From a bacterium (lineage in GTDB: Bacteria > Planctomycetota > Planctomycetia > Pirellulales > UBA1268): 35,127 bases of DNA. The stretch spans positions 1 through 35,127 of the forward strand of contig JAPOJV010000019.1 of assembly GCA_029978085.1 (NCBI GenBank), given 5' to 3'. Below are positions 6,801 to 17,500 of the stretch, in pieces. The translations under genes were made by a program, and so were the position numbers. The notes under the pieces are model-generated. The model did no database searches, had not been told where the DNA came from, and saw only the letters and a program-made list of their open reading frames with translations. The number at the start of each line of letters is the position of its first letter. Positions within the stretch are counted from its first letter, which is position 1.

Positions 6801-8870
6801 ATGATCGTCTCGCGGAAGTGGCTGGATGACTACGTGAAGGTGGTGGCGCCGACCGACGAGGTCGTCACGCGGCTCTTGATGTCGGGCCTCAATCACGAGT
6901 CGACCGAGGCCGTGGGGAGCGACGAGGCGATCGACATCGAGGTGACGAGCAATCGGCCCGACTGCCTGGGGCACATCGGTGTGGCACGAGAGGTGGCGGT
7001 GCTCTTCGGCCTGCCGCTGCACGTGCCCGATCCGCGGCCGGCGGAGCAGGGGGGCAAGGCCGCCGCGAGCATCGCCGTCGAGATCGCGGATGCCGCCGCC
7101 TGCCCGCACTACACGGCCCGGGTGATCCGCGGCGTGACCGTGGGGCCGAGTCCGGCCTGGCTCGTCGAACGGCTGGCGACGCTTGGCGTGGCGAGCGTCA
7201 ACAACGTGGTCGACGTGACGAACTACGTGATGTTCGAGTGCGGCCAGCCACTGCACGCCTTCGACCTCGCGAAGATCGCGGGGGGCAGGATCGTCGTGCG
7301 GCGGGCCGCCGCGGGCGAGGCGTTCACCGCCATCAACCACAAGCAGTACACGCTCGACGACACGATGGGCGTGATCGCCGATGCCGAGCGGCCGGTGGCC
7401 CTCGCCGGCGTGATGGGGGGCGCCGACACCGAGATCGGCGTCGGCACCACCGACGTGCTCCTCGAGTCGGCCCAGTTCGCGCCGCTCGTCGTGCGGGCCG
7501 CGGCCCGTGGCCTCGCGCTGGCGAGTCCCTCGTCGTATCGCTTCGAACGGACCCCCGATCCGGCCATGGTTGACTGGGCGAGCCGCCGGGCCGCGGCGCT
7601 GATCCTCGAACTGGCCGGTGGCCGGCTGGAGCAGGGCGTGGTCGAAGCAGGTCGGCTGGCCGGTGCGCCCGCGGTTGTGCCGCTCGGAGCCGCGCGGGTG
7701 GCCGAGGTGCTTGGCATCGACGTGGCTGCGGATCGGCAGCGCGAGATTCTCACGGGGCTCGGCTTCGTCGAAGAGTCGGGCAGCGGCCGGACGGCCCGGT
7801 GGCGGGCCCCCTCGTGGCGGCGGGACGTGCATCGGGAGATCGACCTCGTCGAGGAGATCGCCCGGATCGAGGGCTACGACCGTGTGCCGGAAGACGTGGC
7901 GATTGCCGCCCGGCCCGTGGAATGGTCGGCCCGCGAGCTGACGGTGCGGCGGGCTGGCGAGGTGCTCGTGGCCGCGGGCTTCTGTGAGGCGCTGACCCGC
8001 AGCGTAGTGCCGGCTCTCTTCGAGGAGTGTGCCAGCCCGTGGGGCGCGGCTCCTGCCGTCACGATCGCGCCGGCGCTCGTCCGCGGCGCCGATCGGCTGC
8101 GGCGGACGCTGCTGCCGAGTCTGCTCGAAGCCCGCGGGGGGAATGCCGCGGCCGGCGCGCCGCACGGCAATCTCTTCGAGATCGCGCGGGCATATGTCGC
8201 GCGGCCGGCCGGCGGTGAGTTGCCGGCCGGTGTCTCGCCGCTGGAGGAGCCGCTGCTCCTGGGCGTCGTGAGCGACGGCGACTTCTTCCGGGCCAAGGGA
8301 CTCGCGGAGGCCGTGCTCCGCCGACTGGGCATCGAGGCGGGACGGGCCGACGCCCGGATCGAGGTGCGGCCGCTGGAGAACGACCTCTTCGCCCGCGGCC
8401 GCGCCGCCGAGCTCGTGCTCGACCGCGAAGGCTACGGGGCGGTGCGGATCGGAGCGGTGGGCGAGGTGGCCGGAAAGCTCCTCGACCGCTTCTCGCTCAC
8501 AGGCCCGGTGGCGGCCGTGGAACTGCGGCTCGACGCGGTGGAGTTTGCCGTCGGCCGTGAGCACCGGCTCAGGCGGCCGAGCGACTTCCCGGCCATGCAG
8601 CGGGATCTCAACCTCGTCGTGGAAGAGTCAACGCCGTGGGCTGCCGTATCGGCCGCGATCGCCGCCGGCGCCGGCGCGATCCTGGAGGAATGCCGGCTGG
8701 TGGAGGTATGGCGGGATGCCGAGCGGCTCGGCGCCGGCAAGAAGAGCTTCGTCGTGTCGCTGCGGCTCCGCAGCACCGCTGGCACGCTCTCGGGTGAGGC
8801 CGCCGCCCGCGCCGTCGATGCCATCCTCGCCGAGTGCGGCCGCCGAGCGGGGGCCGTCCTCCGCGGCTGA
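6801..8870 (+). CDS. pheT: Phenylalanine--tRNA ligase beta subunit, short form without tRNA-binding OB domain
   Basis: The product has 689 residues; the common bacterial form has about 790. It begins MIVSRKWLDDYVKV and passes at about residue 45 directly into IDIEVTSNRPDCLGHIGVAR, which in long forms follows the EMAP-type OB domain (B2). That domain is absent here. The B3/B4 domain is intact (VNNVVDVTNYVMFECGQPLHAFD at about 134-156, ALAGVMGGADTEI, SSYRFERTPDP), as is B5 (WRRDVHREIDLVEEIARIEGYD). The C-terminal anticodon-binding (FDX-ACB) domain starts near RPSDFPAMQRDLNLVVEE. B3/B4 is the known editing site for misacylated Tyr-tRNA. It ends the translation operon; a glycosyltransferase gene follows after 169 bases. 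Confidence 0.95.
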   Translation: MIVSRKWLDDYVKVVAPTDEVVTRLLMSGLNHESTEAVGSDEAIDIEVTSNRPDCLGHIGVAREVAVLFGLPLHVPDPRPAEQGGKAAASIAVEIADAAACPHYTARVIRGVTVGPSPAWLVERLATLGVASVNNVVDVTNYVMFECGQPLHAFDLAKIAGGRIVVRRAAAGEAFTAINHKQYTLDDTMGVIADAERPVALAGVMGGADTEIGVGTTDVLLESAQFAPLVVRAAARGLALASPSSYRFERTPDPAMVDWASRRAAALILELAGGRLEQGVVEAGRLAGAPAVVPLGAARVAEVLGIDVAADRQREILTGLGFVEESGSGRTARWRAPSWRRDVHREIDLVEEIARIEGYDRVPEDVAIAARPVEWSARELTVRRAGEVLVAAGFCEALTRSVVPALFEECASPWGAAPAVTIAPALVRGADRLRRTLLPSLLEARGGNAAAGAPHGNLFEIARAYVARPAGGELPAGVSPLEEPLLLGVVSDGDFFRAKGLAEAVLRRLGIEAGRADARIEVRPLENDLFARGRAAELVLDREGYGAVRIGAVGEVAGKLLDRFSLTGPVAAVELRLDAVEFAVGREHRLRRPSDFPAMQRDLNLVVEESTPWAAVSAAIAAGAGAILEECRLVEVWRDAERLGAGKKSFVVSLRLRSTAGTLSGEAAARAVDAILAECGRRAGAVLRG

Positions 8871-9039
8871 TTCGCTGCGTGAGGCGAACCTTGCGGGCGG
8901 TGCCGGTGCGGCAAGTGCGGCTGGCTGGCTGGAACGCGGGCTCCGGGCCGCGAGGCGAAGCGACGAATCATGGGAGGCCGTCGCCGGCGCCGATGCTGAC
9001 CGCACAGGGCGGAAACCCTTGTGACGCGTGAGGCAGGCA
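8871..9039 (+). other. Spacer between pheT and glycosyltransferase, weak terminator-like hairpin
   Basis: The 169 bases carry no convincing gene. An imperfect stem, 9003-9009 with 9016-9023 (one bulged T, 6-base loop), lies just before the glycosyltransferase start but has no T-run. It could weakly end the pheT transcript; otherwise the glycosyltransferase may be read through. Confidence 0.3.
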
Positions 9040-9978
9040 ATGACGACGATCGTTCCGTGGCCCGGGCGGGAATGTGCGGGCAGGGCCGGCGACAGGAGGC
9101 CCGACTTGGCGGTGCTCGTGTCGACCTTCGAGCGGCCGACGCACCTGCGGCGGTGCCTCGAGTCGATCGCCGCTCAGGCCGATGTCGCCAAGCGGATCGA
9201 GGTCATCGTCACCGACGACGGATCTCGTGACCTTACGCTGCATGCCGTGATGGCATTCGCGAGGAAGGTTCCCTTTCGAGTGGCGGTCACGACCCATGCG
9301 CACGACGGCTTCAGGCTGGCGCAGTGCCGAAACGAAGGGGTTGCCGCCTCGCATGCCGACCGCCTGCTGTTCACCGACGGCGACTGTCTCCTCCCGCCCG
9401 GCACCCTCGCGGCCTTCATCGCCGCCATCCGCCCGGGCCGCATCGCGGGGGGCGACAGCTGCCGGCTGGACGAGGCTGAGACGGCAGCGATCAGCATGGA
9501 CGACATCCACGCCGGCCGGTTTCCCGCCGCCGTGGCCCCGGCCGAGCGTCGGCGGCTGAAACTGAAGGCCGGACACTCGAAGGTGTATGAGCTCCTCCGG
9601 CTGCCGATGCGACCACGCGTGTACGGAAATGCGATCGGCATCGCCCGCAGCGACTACGAACGGCTCAACGGCTTCGACGAGGCCTTCGTGGGCTGGGGGC
9701 TCGAGGATCGCGACCTGCAGCTGCGGGCCGAAAAGCTCGGGATTCGGGTGAAGGGAATGTTCCAGCACCCGTTCATCCACCAATGGCATCCGGTCGATCC
9801 GTCGTGGGTCCGGAACGCCGTGGGCACGGAGAACGATCGCTACTTCCGGCGCCGCGACGTGCAGCCGGCCTGTGTGACGGGCTATGCCCAGCGGGCCTCG
9901 GAGACGTTCGTGGCGTTCGACTCGCAGCCGATGGTCGTGCGGCTCCCCGGGGTTGGATTCAGGATCCGGGCGGCCTGA
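9040..9978 (+). CDS. GT-A fold glycosyltransferase (family 2-like with GT7-type C-terminal motif)
   Basis: The product has 312 residues. ATG at 9040 has GAGG at a spacing of 6; a GTG 12 bases earlier is in frame but has no better site. It has the layout of an inverting GT-A enzyme: a nucleotide-binding strand LAVLVSTFERP (23-33), IEVIVTDDGSRD (53-64), the metal-binding FTDGDC with DGD at 113-115, and near the acceptor site GFDEAFVGWGLEDRDLQLR (211-229) with the ED pair expected to hold the catalytic base. This last motif is shared with galactosyltransferase/chondroitin-polymerase-like enzymes (Glyco_transf_7C). There are no membrane segments, so it is probably cytosolic. It follows pheT on the same strand but is functionally unrelated to it and ends 15 bases from the convergent giant surface gene. 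Donor and acceptor sugars are unknown. Confidence 0.85.
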   Translation: MTTIVPWPGRECAGRAGDRRPDLAVLVSTFERPTHLRRCLESIAAQADVAKRIEVIVTDDGSRDLTLHAVMAFARKVPFRVAVTTHAHDGFRLAQCRNEGVAASHADRLLFTDGDCLLPPGTLAAFIAAIRPGRIAGGDSCRLDEAETAAISMDDIHAGRFPAAVAPAERRRLKLKAGHSKVYELLRLPMRPRVYGNAIGIARSDYERLNGFDEAFVGWGLEDRDLQLRAEKLGIRVKGMFQHPFIHQWHPVDPSWVRNAVGTENDRYFRRRDVQPACVTGYAQRASETFVAFDSQPMVVRLPGVGFRIRAA

Positions 9979-9993
9979 TCCCGCGGCAGCGGC

Positions 9994-12900
9994 TCAGCCA
10001 AACCGCGACCGCTTCGCCCGAAGTACGTTGGTCTTGTTTCGCTCGCTACCGGTGCCGAACGTGTTACCCGTCTGGGTGCTCCCGGAGCTGTCGGCTTCGA
10101 TGTAGATGCCGGCGATGCTGTTGCGGGTGAACGTGTTGTTTCGCAGGGCGAGGTTGCGGGCTCCGATGAAGGCGAAGCCGTAGTTGTTGCCGGTGAACGT
10201 GTTGCCGGCGACGACCGTGCCCGTGCAGTCCCCCTCGGACCGGATGCCGGTTCCGGCGAATTTGCGATTGGTCGGGGCCGCTCGGTTGTTCACGAGCTGG
10301 TTGCCACGGCCGAGCTCGCCGAAGACGAGGTTTCGTGCCGACTTGAGCAATGCACCGCGAAGGCCGCCCGAGAACGAACTGCCGACGACTCGACTGCCCG
10401 TGAGCGTGCCGGTCGCGTAGAGCCCCATCGACGTCGAGGTGTTGAGGCTCTGCACCACGATCGTATCGACGAGCACGTTCTCTGCGTTGACGAGCTGGAC
10501 GCCGAAGCCGGTGAAGTTGCGGAGCGTCACGCCCCGCAGGACGCTCCCGGCTGCGCTCGAACCGTAGACGAGGCCACTCGGGACCGTTCGCCCGCCATCC
10601 AGCACCAGGCCCGCGGCCGTGCCGTCGAGCGTCACGGCGGCCTCCAGTTCAGGCAACGGCAACGAGACCGTGATCACCGTCGTTGCCGCTCCGTTCAACG
10701 GGCCGACACTGTCGAACAGCACGACGGCATCGGTGCCCGCCACATTGCAGTTGCCGACGGCGTTGATGTTCGTCAGCACCTGGATCAGCGAACCGGTTCC
10801 CGAGCCGCTGGTGGTGAGCACCGACCAGCGGATCTCCTTGGTCGCGGTGACGCCGCTCGTGCTGGTGATCGTACCCCCGGTCGGCACGTCGATGTTTCCG
10901 CTGGCTGCGAGCGAGATCGTGCCGGGCGCGTCGAGGCCCGCGGTCGGCACGACGAGGTCGCCGATGCCTCGCAGCGCGATGCCGCCGGACGTGGTGACCT
11001 TCGCGGCCACGCCGAGCGGAGCCTCGACGGCGATGGCGGTGCCCGCGCCGATGCCGGTCGCGGCCCGGAGCGTGATCGTGTCGTCGAACGAGGCGAGCCC
11101 CTGCGAGTGGATCGCATTGCTCGCGCCACCGGAGATCGAGCCCTCCGACGACTCGATCGTGACCGGGCCCGAGGAATGGATTTCGCCATTGATGACGACG
11201 TTGCCCTTGGAATCGACGTCGAGCTCGCCGATCGGGAACGCGGCCGTGCCGACGTCGCCGCCGAAGATCACGCCGGCGGCTCCGGCGTCGATCGTCAGCT
11301 CCCGCTGGTGCCCCTCGACCTTCGCCTTGAACTCCACGCCCGAGGCGGTGAGCGTGGTGCTCTCGTTGAGCTGTACCCGGTCGCCGTAGGTCTGAAGGCC
11401 CGTCGAGCTGATCGTGGCCGCGTTGATCGTCGACGGCCCCGACACCGTGAGGCTCGCGAGGCCCGCCACGCCGTCGGCGGCCGCGTCGCCGAACACCGCG
11501 ACGCCGCTGACCGACGGCACCTCGATCTCGAGTGCGTTGCCGCCCCCCACGATCGACCCGTCGAACTGCACCAGCTGGCCCACGAGCTTCGTGCCGGTGC
11601 CGAGCGTGACCTGGCCCTTGTACTGCTGGACGGGGGCCGCGGAAATGAGCGACGTGTTGATCGTCGTCGTGCCCTCGACGACGAGCGGCCCGAGCCACGT
11701 GAGCGTGTCGTCTGCCGCGTCGCCGAACACGGCGTCGCCCTTGACCGTGAGGCCGTGCGGGCCGGACACGTTCACGACACCGCCGACGACCGTGCCGTTC
11801 GTCGTGATCGTCGTGCCGGTGAGCGTCGTGGCCGCTCCGAGTCGCACCGCGTCGTTGAAGGTCTGCGTGCCGGAGGTCTTCACGCTGCCGCCGTCGATCG
11901 CCGTCGTGCCGCCGGTGTCGGTCGTCAAGCTGGCCAGAGCGTTCGTCGCTCCCACCGTGTTGCCGAACGTGGTCGTGCCGGTCGCGTTGACGGTCAGCGC
12001 GAAGCCGCCATCGAGCGTGCCGCTGAAGGCCACATCCCCTGAGCCTGCGGAGACGACGGTGTCGACCGTCAGGCTCGCCGTGCCGAAGGAGGCGTTTGTG
12101 TTCGTGGTGGCGATCGTGCCCGCGAGCTTCGTGAGCGTCGGAGCCGTGGATGTGAGGCCTCCGGCGAACATGAGCGAGTCGGTGTCTGCGTCGCCGAGCG
12201 TGACCGTGCCCGTGTTGGCGAACGTGACGGCACTCGTGATCGAGACGGGCGATCCCGTGAGCAGCACGTCGTAGGCCGCGGTGTCGCTCGTGGCCGTGAT
12301 GAGCCCGCCGAGCGAGGTTTCGCCCAGGAACTTCACGGTCGAGCCACTGCCCGCCTGGATCGTGATCGTGCCCGTGCTCGTCGCCTTGCCGGAGTAGGTC
12401 TGGTCGCCGATCGTCCGGAACGTGCCGCCGGCCGCGAGCGTCGCAGCGGCCGACACCGACAGGCTCTCGAGGGCCGTCGTGCCGCCGATCGATCCCTGCG
12501 CGTCGAGGGCGCCGGTGATCGTGAGCGATTCCTGCCCGGCCGTGGTGCCGTTGATCGACGACACGAAGGTCGCCGTGCCCGTCGCCTCACCGTCCACGGC
12601 GTCGATCACGACGTCGCCGGTCAGCGTCACCGCCTGATTGAACGCCACGTCGCCGCCCGCGGTCGTGACGTCGCCCGCCGTCTCGATGCCACCGGAAGTG
12701 CCCGAGAGGCTGACGGCCGTGCCACTCGTGGCCTGCGAGACGATGTCGCCGGCCGAAGTGATCGTGAGCTTCGTCGCAGCCGTGACGGCGACCGTGCCCG
12801 ACACCGTGATGCCGCTCATTGCCGACTGCGGTGCCACGGCCACGACCGTGCCGATCGTAAGGTCGTCGACGTCGGTGAAGACAACGGATCCCGTGTTCGC

Positions 12901-14430
12901 GGCGAGGGTGCCGGCAAGGTCGTTCGTGACCAGGCCAAGGCTCCAGTTCGTCTTGTCGCCCTCGAGGCCGAGCTCGCCGGCGATCACCGCCTTCGTCTGA
13001 GTCACGGACGCATCGTCGGTGACGAGCCGGACGATGCCGCTGCCGGCATTGATGCCGGTGATCGTGACGGAGACATGGGTGTCCCTCGCGTCATCGGTCG
13101 TCTTGATCTCGCCGATGTCATAGCCCGAGTTCTCGACGAGCACGACGTCGTCGTTCGTCGTTCGGATCGCCACCGTCGTGAACGCGTTGTCGGAGTCGGT
13201 GAGCGAGACCGCTCCATCAGCGTCGACGGCGAGTTCCGGCGAGTCGATCTTCGCCGAGCCCTCCGTCGGCGTGGTCTGCGTGATCGTGCCCCCCTCGCTC
13301 GTCGTGAGCGAGACGGTCTCGGTCGCCCAGAGCGGCGCGTTGATCGCGATCGGTCCGGCCGACGTGAGCCGCACCCAGCCGTTTCGCTCGTCGGCCGTCT
13401 GATTGATCGGGGCATCGATCGTGATGCCCGCCCCGGCTCCCTCGCCGTCGCCCAGAGCGAGCAATTCCAGGTAGTCGGCCAGAGTCGTCACGTCGATCGG
13501 CTGCACCACCGAGATCGAGCCGCCGGCGATCGTGGTCGTATTCAGGAGCTGCGAGAAGCCGCCGTACTGGGAGCCGATCGAGCCGATCCTGACACTACCG
13601 GTGCCGTCGATCTCGTCACCGAACACGACCCGCTTCCAGCCCGCCTGGATCGCGAAGATGTCGGGGTCGGTGATGTTCAGGCCGCTTGGAATGCCCGGTG
13701 GGGAGGCGATCGTGAGGTCGCGGCTGGTCGTGCGGGGGCGGATGACCAGCGTGGCCGACGGATCTCCCTCCGCTTCGGCGGTCGTCGCGATCACGGCGGT
13801 GGTGAACGTGACCTGGTCGGTCGTGAACGTGACGTCGCCGTCGTGCGTAGCCTCGCCCGCGATGCCGGTGGACGTAAACCCTGCCTGGATCTGCACGAGG
13901 CCGGTGCTCGTGACCGAGGCGCCCCCCACCACGACGTCACCGGCGAAGCGGGTCGTACCGGTGGCATTTTCGATCGTGAGCACGCCGCCGACCGTGAGGG
14001 TGCCGGCGAACGTCACGCTCGTCGCGTTCGTGATCGTGAGGTCGCCGTCAACGACGACGTTGCCCGAGAAGAGCACCGTCGTGGCGTCGGTAATCGTGAG
14101 ATCGTCCCCGACGAATACGGTGCTGCCGACGGTGAACGTGCCGGCCCGCGTGACGACGAGGTCGTCGGTCACGGCGACCGACTGCTGGAGGCTGACCGGC
14201 TGCGGCGTGCCGCCCGTGCTCACGAGCGTAAGACTGTCGAGCGGTCCGACGGCACCGACGGCACCGGTCACGGTGATGAACGTGCCGGCCGAGATCGTGA
14301 GGTCGGAGGACGGCGCCCCGACGGCCGCGTCGATCCGCCCCTTCGAATTCCCGAAGATCTGCACATACCCCGTCTCCGCCGTGATCGACGCGGTGCCGGA
14401 GACCAGGACGTTGTTGTCGAGCTCGTAGGT
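9994..14430 (-). repeat. Copy 2 of a large tandem duplication
   Basis: This stretch is homologous to 14589-18660 throughout and in the same order. At the protein level SLNTSTSMGLYATGTLTGSR here corresponds to SLNTETSMGLYATGDLTGTR in the other copy. At the DNA level 10166-10230 and 14821-14885 agree in 59 of 65 bases by direct comparison. The copy differs by insertions and losses of individual repeat units. Confidence 0.85.
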
Positions 14431-14580
14431 GTCACTGACGATGTCGGGCGGCACCGTGACCGTGAGCATGGCCCGGGGTTCGAGCCGCTCGTGCTGCATC
14501 ACCGCCGGCCGCCGCGGCCGGACACGACTGCGGTTGCGGTGCGTGGCCCGCCGGTCGAACAGGTGTGAAACGGGGGTCAT
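9994..14580 (-). CDS. Large LEPR-XLL beta-strand-repeat surface protein (paralogue of the giant's C-terminal part)
   Basis: The product has 1,528 residues. The start ATG at 14580 is 8 bases after the stop of the giant gene, with AGAGG between, so the two form an operon. The N-terminus is very basic (RNRSRVRPRRPAV) and carries LEPRAML at 33-39, the planctomycete LEPR-XLL signature; there is no classical signal peptide. Residues 50-1180 are short beta-strand repeats of Gly/Thr/Val/Asp with phrases like TFGNTVGATNALASLTTD, GGSVKTSGTQTFNDAVRLG and VTFAGTLTVGG, as in filamentous-haemagglutinin-like and 'beta strand repeat' proteins. Residues about 1270-1528 form a right-handed beta-helix (GVTLRNFTGFGVQLVNAENV, TGIRSEGDCTGTVVAGNTF, NNYGFAFIGARN, NSIAGIYIEADS). 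The protein ends RSRFG with no sorting signal or membrane anchor. It is probably exported, with an adhesin-like or structural role; this is inference from the architecture. Confidence 0.85.
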   Translation of the reverse strand: MTPVSHLFDRRATHRNRSRVRPRRPAVMQHERLEPRAMLTVTVPPDIVSDTYELDNNVLVSGTASITAETGYVQIFGNSKGRIDAAVGAPSSDLTISAGTFITVTGAVGAVGPLDSLTLVSTGGTPQPVSLQQSVAVTDDLVVTRAGTFTVGSTVFVGDDLTITDATTVLFSGNVVVDGDLTITNATSVTFAGTLTVGGVLTIENATGTTRFAGDVVVGGASVTSTGLVQIQAGFTSTGIAGEATHDGDVTFTTDQVTFTTAVIATTAEAEGDPSATLVIRPRTTSRDLTIASPPGIPSGLNITDPDIFAIQAGWKRVVFGDEIDGTGSVRIGSIGSQYGGFSQLLNTTTIAGGSISVVQPIDVTTLADYLELLALGDGEGAGAGITIDAPINQTADERNGWVRLTSAGPIAINAPLWATETVSLTTSEGGTITQTTPTEGSAKIDSPELAVDADGAVSLTDSDNAFTTVAIRTTNDDVVLVENSGYDIGEIKTTDDARDTHVSVTITGINAGSGIVRLVTDDASVTQTKAVIAGELGLEGDKTNWSLGLVTNDLAGTLAANTGSVVFTDVDDLTIGTVVAVAPQSAMSGITVSGTVAVTAATKLTITSAGDIVSQATSGTAVSLSGTSGGIETAGDVTTAGGDVAFNQAVTLTGDVVIDAVDGEATGTATFVSSINGTTAGQESLTITGALDAQGSIGGTTALESLSVSAAATLAAGGTFRTIGDQTYSGKATSTGTITIQAGSGSTVKFLGETSLGGLITATSDTAAYDVLLTGSPVSITSAVTFANTGTVTLGDADTDSLMFAGGLTSTAPTLTKLAGTIATTNTNASFGTASLTVDTVVSAGSGDVAFSGTLDGGFALTVNATGTTTFGNTVGATNALASLTTDTGGTTAIDGGSVKTSGTQTFNDAVRLGAATTLTGTTITTNGTVVGGVVNVSGPHGLTVKGDAVFGDAADDTLTWLGPLVVEGTTTINTSLISAAPVQQYKGQVTLGTGTKLVGQLVQFDGSIVGGGNALEIEVPSVSGVAVFGDAAADGVAGLASLTVSGPSTINAATISSTGLQTYGDRVQLNESTTLTASGVEFKAKVEGHQRELTIDAGAAGVIFGGDVGTAAFPIGELDVDSKGNVVINGEIHSSGPVTIESSEGSISGGASNAIHSQGLASFDDTITLRAATGIGAGTAIAVEAPLGVAAKVTTSGGIALRGIGDLVVPTAGLDAPGTISLAASGNIDVPTGGTITSTSGVTATKEIRWSVLTTSGSGTGSLIQVLTNINAVGNCNVAGTDAVVLFDSVGPLNGAATTVITVSLPLPELEAAVTLDGTAAGLVLDGGRTVPSGLVYGSSAAGSVLRGVTLRNFTGFGVQLVNAENVLVDTIVVQSLNTSTSMGLYATGTLTGSRVVGSSFSGGLRGALLKSARNLVFGELGRGNQLVNNRAAPTNRKFAGTGIRSEGDCTGTVVAGNTFTGNNYGFAFIGARNLALRNNTFTRNSIAGIYIEADSSGSTQTGNTFGTGSERNKTNVLRAKRSRFG

Positions 14581-14588
14581 GGCGGCCT

Positions 14589-17500
14589 CTACTTGCTCTT
14601 TTTCTTTGACTGGGTGCCGGTCTGACCTGCCGCGACGCTTACCGCGACCGGTCCGAAAGTCGCCCTCCTGACGCGAACGATGTCCTTCTTGTTCCGCTCC
14701 GCTCCGCGGCCGAACGTGCTGGCGATCTGCCCGCTGCCGCGGCTGTCGCCCTCGATGTAGATGCCGGCGATGGAGTTGCGGGAGAACGAGTTGCCGTTCA
14801 ACGATAGGTCACGGGCGCCGATGAAGGCGAAGCCGTAGTTGTTCTGCGTGAACGTGTTGCCGGCGACGACGGTGCCCGCGCAGTCACCCTGGGCCCGGAT
14901 GCCCGTGCCGGCGAAGTTTCGGTTCGTCGGGGCCGCCCGGTTTCCGCTGAGCAGATTGCCCTGGCCGAGCTGTCCGAAGGCGAGGTTGCGGGCGCCATCG
15001 AGGAGGGCGCCGCGGAGGCCGCCGGCGAACGTGCTTGCGATGACCCGGGTGCCTGTCAGATCGCCCGTCGCGTAGAGACCCATCGAGGTTTCGGTATTGA
15101 GGCTCGTGACCGTGTTCCGGTCGATCAGGGCGTTTCGCACGCCGTCGAGCGTGATCCCGAACCCGGTGAAGTTGCGGAGCGAGAGCCCGCGAACCACACT
15201 GCCGGTGGCTGCGGCCTGGAGGATCAGTCCTGCATCGACCTGCCGGTTGGCGTCGATGACGACGCCGTGTCCGGTGCCGTCGATCGTGAGCGGCGTGGAG
15301 ATGACCGGGAGACGACTCCCGACGACGAACGTGTTCGCCCCGCCGGAGAACACCACGACGCCGGCGACGCCCGTGGTATTGGCGTTGTCGATCACCTGCC
15401 GCAGCGAGCCCGGGCCGGAATCGCCGGTGCCGAGCAGCGACCACCGGATCGGCGTGGTGGCCGACACGCCCTGGCCGGCCACGCTGCCGGCCGCGATGCG
15501 GCCTCCGGAGGGAACGCGGATGTCGCCACTCGCTCCGAGGCCGATCTGGCCGGTGGGTGTGCGGAGACCGGCCGCTCCGATGACGAGATCTCCTGCGCCG
15601 ACGAGGTAGATGTCGCCGGTGCCGGTAATCTCGGCCGTCACCTCGGTGAGGGCGAGCCGGATCGGGTTGGCCGCGGTGCCGATGCCGGTGGCAGCGGTGA
15701 GCGAGGCGGTCTTGCCGACGGACGTGAAGGTCGTGGCGGCACCGGACGTGATCGCGGCATTCACCGAGCGGAATGCCGTGTCGTCGTTCAGCAGAACCAC
15801 GCCGTCCTGCCAGACCTGCTGGCCGGAGGTGCGGACGAGCCCGCCCGTCACGATCGACGTGCCGAGGGCGTCGGTCGTGAGGCTCGCAAGCGGCGTGCCG
15901 TCACCCACCTCGCCACCGAACGTGGTCGTGCCGGACGTGTTGACCGCGAGGGTGAAGCCGCCGTCGAGCGAACGGACGAACGTGATCGCGCCGACACCCG
16001 CAGCAAGCGTGGCATTGGCCGTGAGGATCACGGCATCGTTGAACACCTGGCCGGCGGCCGTGGATGTCGTGACATTCCCGCCGAGCCGGGTGGTGCCGTC
16101 AGCGTCGGTCTCCAGGCTCGCGATCGACACCGCGCCACCGAAGGTGGTCGTGCCGGCGGTGTTGACCGTGAGCGAATGGCCGCCGGTGAGCGTCTTGGCG
16201 AACGTCACCGCGCCGTTGTTGGTGGCAGTGACGACGGTGTTCGCCCCGAGGAGCACGTCGTCGTTGTAGACCTGGCTCGTCGGGCTGGCGGTCCGGACGG
16301 AGCCGCCATCGAGCAGCGTGCGTCCCGGAGCGTCGGTCTCCAGGTGCGCAAGCGCCGTGCCGCCGCCGACCGCCGAGGAGAACGTCGTGTCGCCCGCGGC
16401 GTTCACGACGAGGCGGTGGGCACCGTCCACCTTGCCGCCGAAGGTGGCGTTGCCGGTGCCGGTGGAGACGGTCGTGTCGGCGGTCAGTTCGACCACGCCG
16501 CCGGGCTTGCGGCCGAACGAGCCGGCTGCGTCCGTGGTGTGGATCGTGCCGGCGAGCTTCGTGGTGGCCGGGGCCGTGCTCGTGACGCCGCCGACGAAGT
16601 GCAGATCGTCGGTCGCCTCGTCCCCGAGCGTGGTGGTGCCGGTGTTGGAGAACGTCACGGCGTTGGTGACCGTCACGCTCGCGCCGGTGAGTTCGACGTC
16701 GTAGGCGGCGGTGTCCGCGGTCGAGGTGACGAGGCCGCCGAGCGAGGTGTCGCCGAGGAACTTCACGGCCGAGCCGGAGCCGGCCTGGATCGTGATCGTG
16801 CCGGTGCTCTCGGCTTCGCCGGAGTAGGTCTGGCTGCTCGTGGTCCGGAGCGTGATCCCGTCGGCAAGCGTCGAGTCGCCGGACACCGACAGGCTCTTCA
16901 GGGCCCCGTCGGGCGACGTCGAACCGCCGATCGAGGCTGCCGCGTCGAGGTTGCCCGTGATCGACAGCGCCTGCTGGCCGGCGGTGGCGGCGTTCACCGT
17001 GGAGACGAACCGGGCCGCGCCCGTGTTCACGCCATCCGCGACGTCGATTGTGACGTCCTTGGTCAGGGTCACCGCGTCGTTGAGGACGACGTCGCCGCCT
17101 GCGGTGGTGATCGCGGCGGTCAGTGACAGCCCCGTCGGCGCGGAGAGCATGATCGCCGTGCCGCTCTGCTGCGAGGACACGAGACTGGCGACGTCGAGCT
17201 GCGCGGCATCGGCCACGTTCAGGCTGCCGGTGTCGGCCGTCAGCGTGCCGATCGTGTTGCCTGCGGTGAGGACCCACTGGCCACCCGCTCCCTGCAGGTC
17301 GAGCCGGCCCGCGTCGATGGCATACGCCTGGGTGACCCTGCCGCTCGAGATCAGCCGCGCCGTGCCCGTGCCCACCTGGATGCCGATCACGCCGGCGATG
17401 CTGCCGATCTCGTAGCCCGAATCCTCACGGATGTCGATGTCGTCGTCGCTGGTGACCACGGCCAACAGGTCGAACGCGTTGGTCGGGCTGAGCAGCGATA

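Noticed and set aside
6759-8564. Minus-strand 601-codon frame opposite pheT
   Set aside because: pheT is unambiguous on the plus strand; the antisense product is His/Arg/Gly-rich noise.
13075-14568. Long plus-strand frames opposite the 1,528-residue gene
   Set aside because: Same composition artefact; the minus strand has clear paralogy and domain structure.
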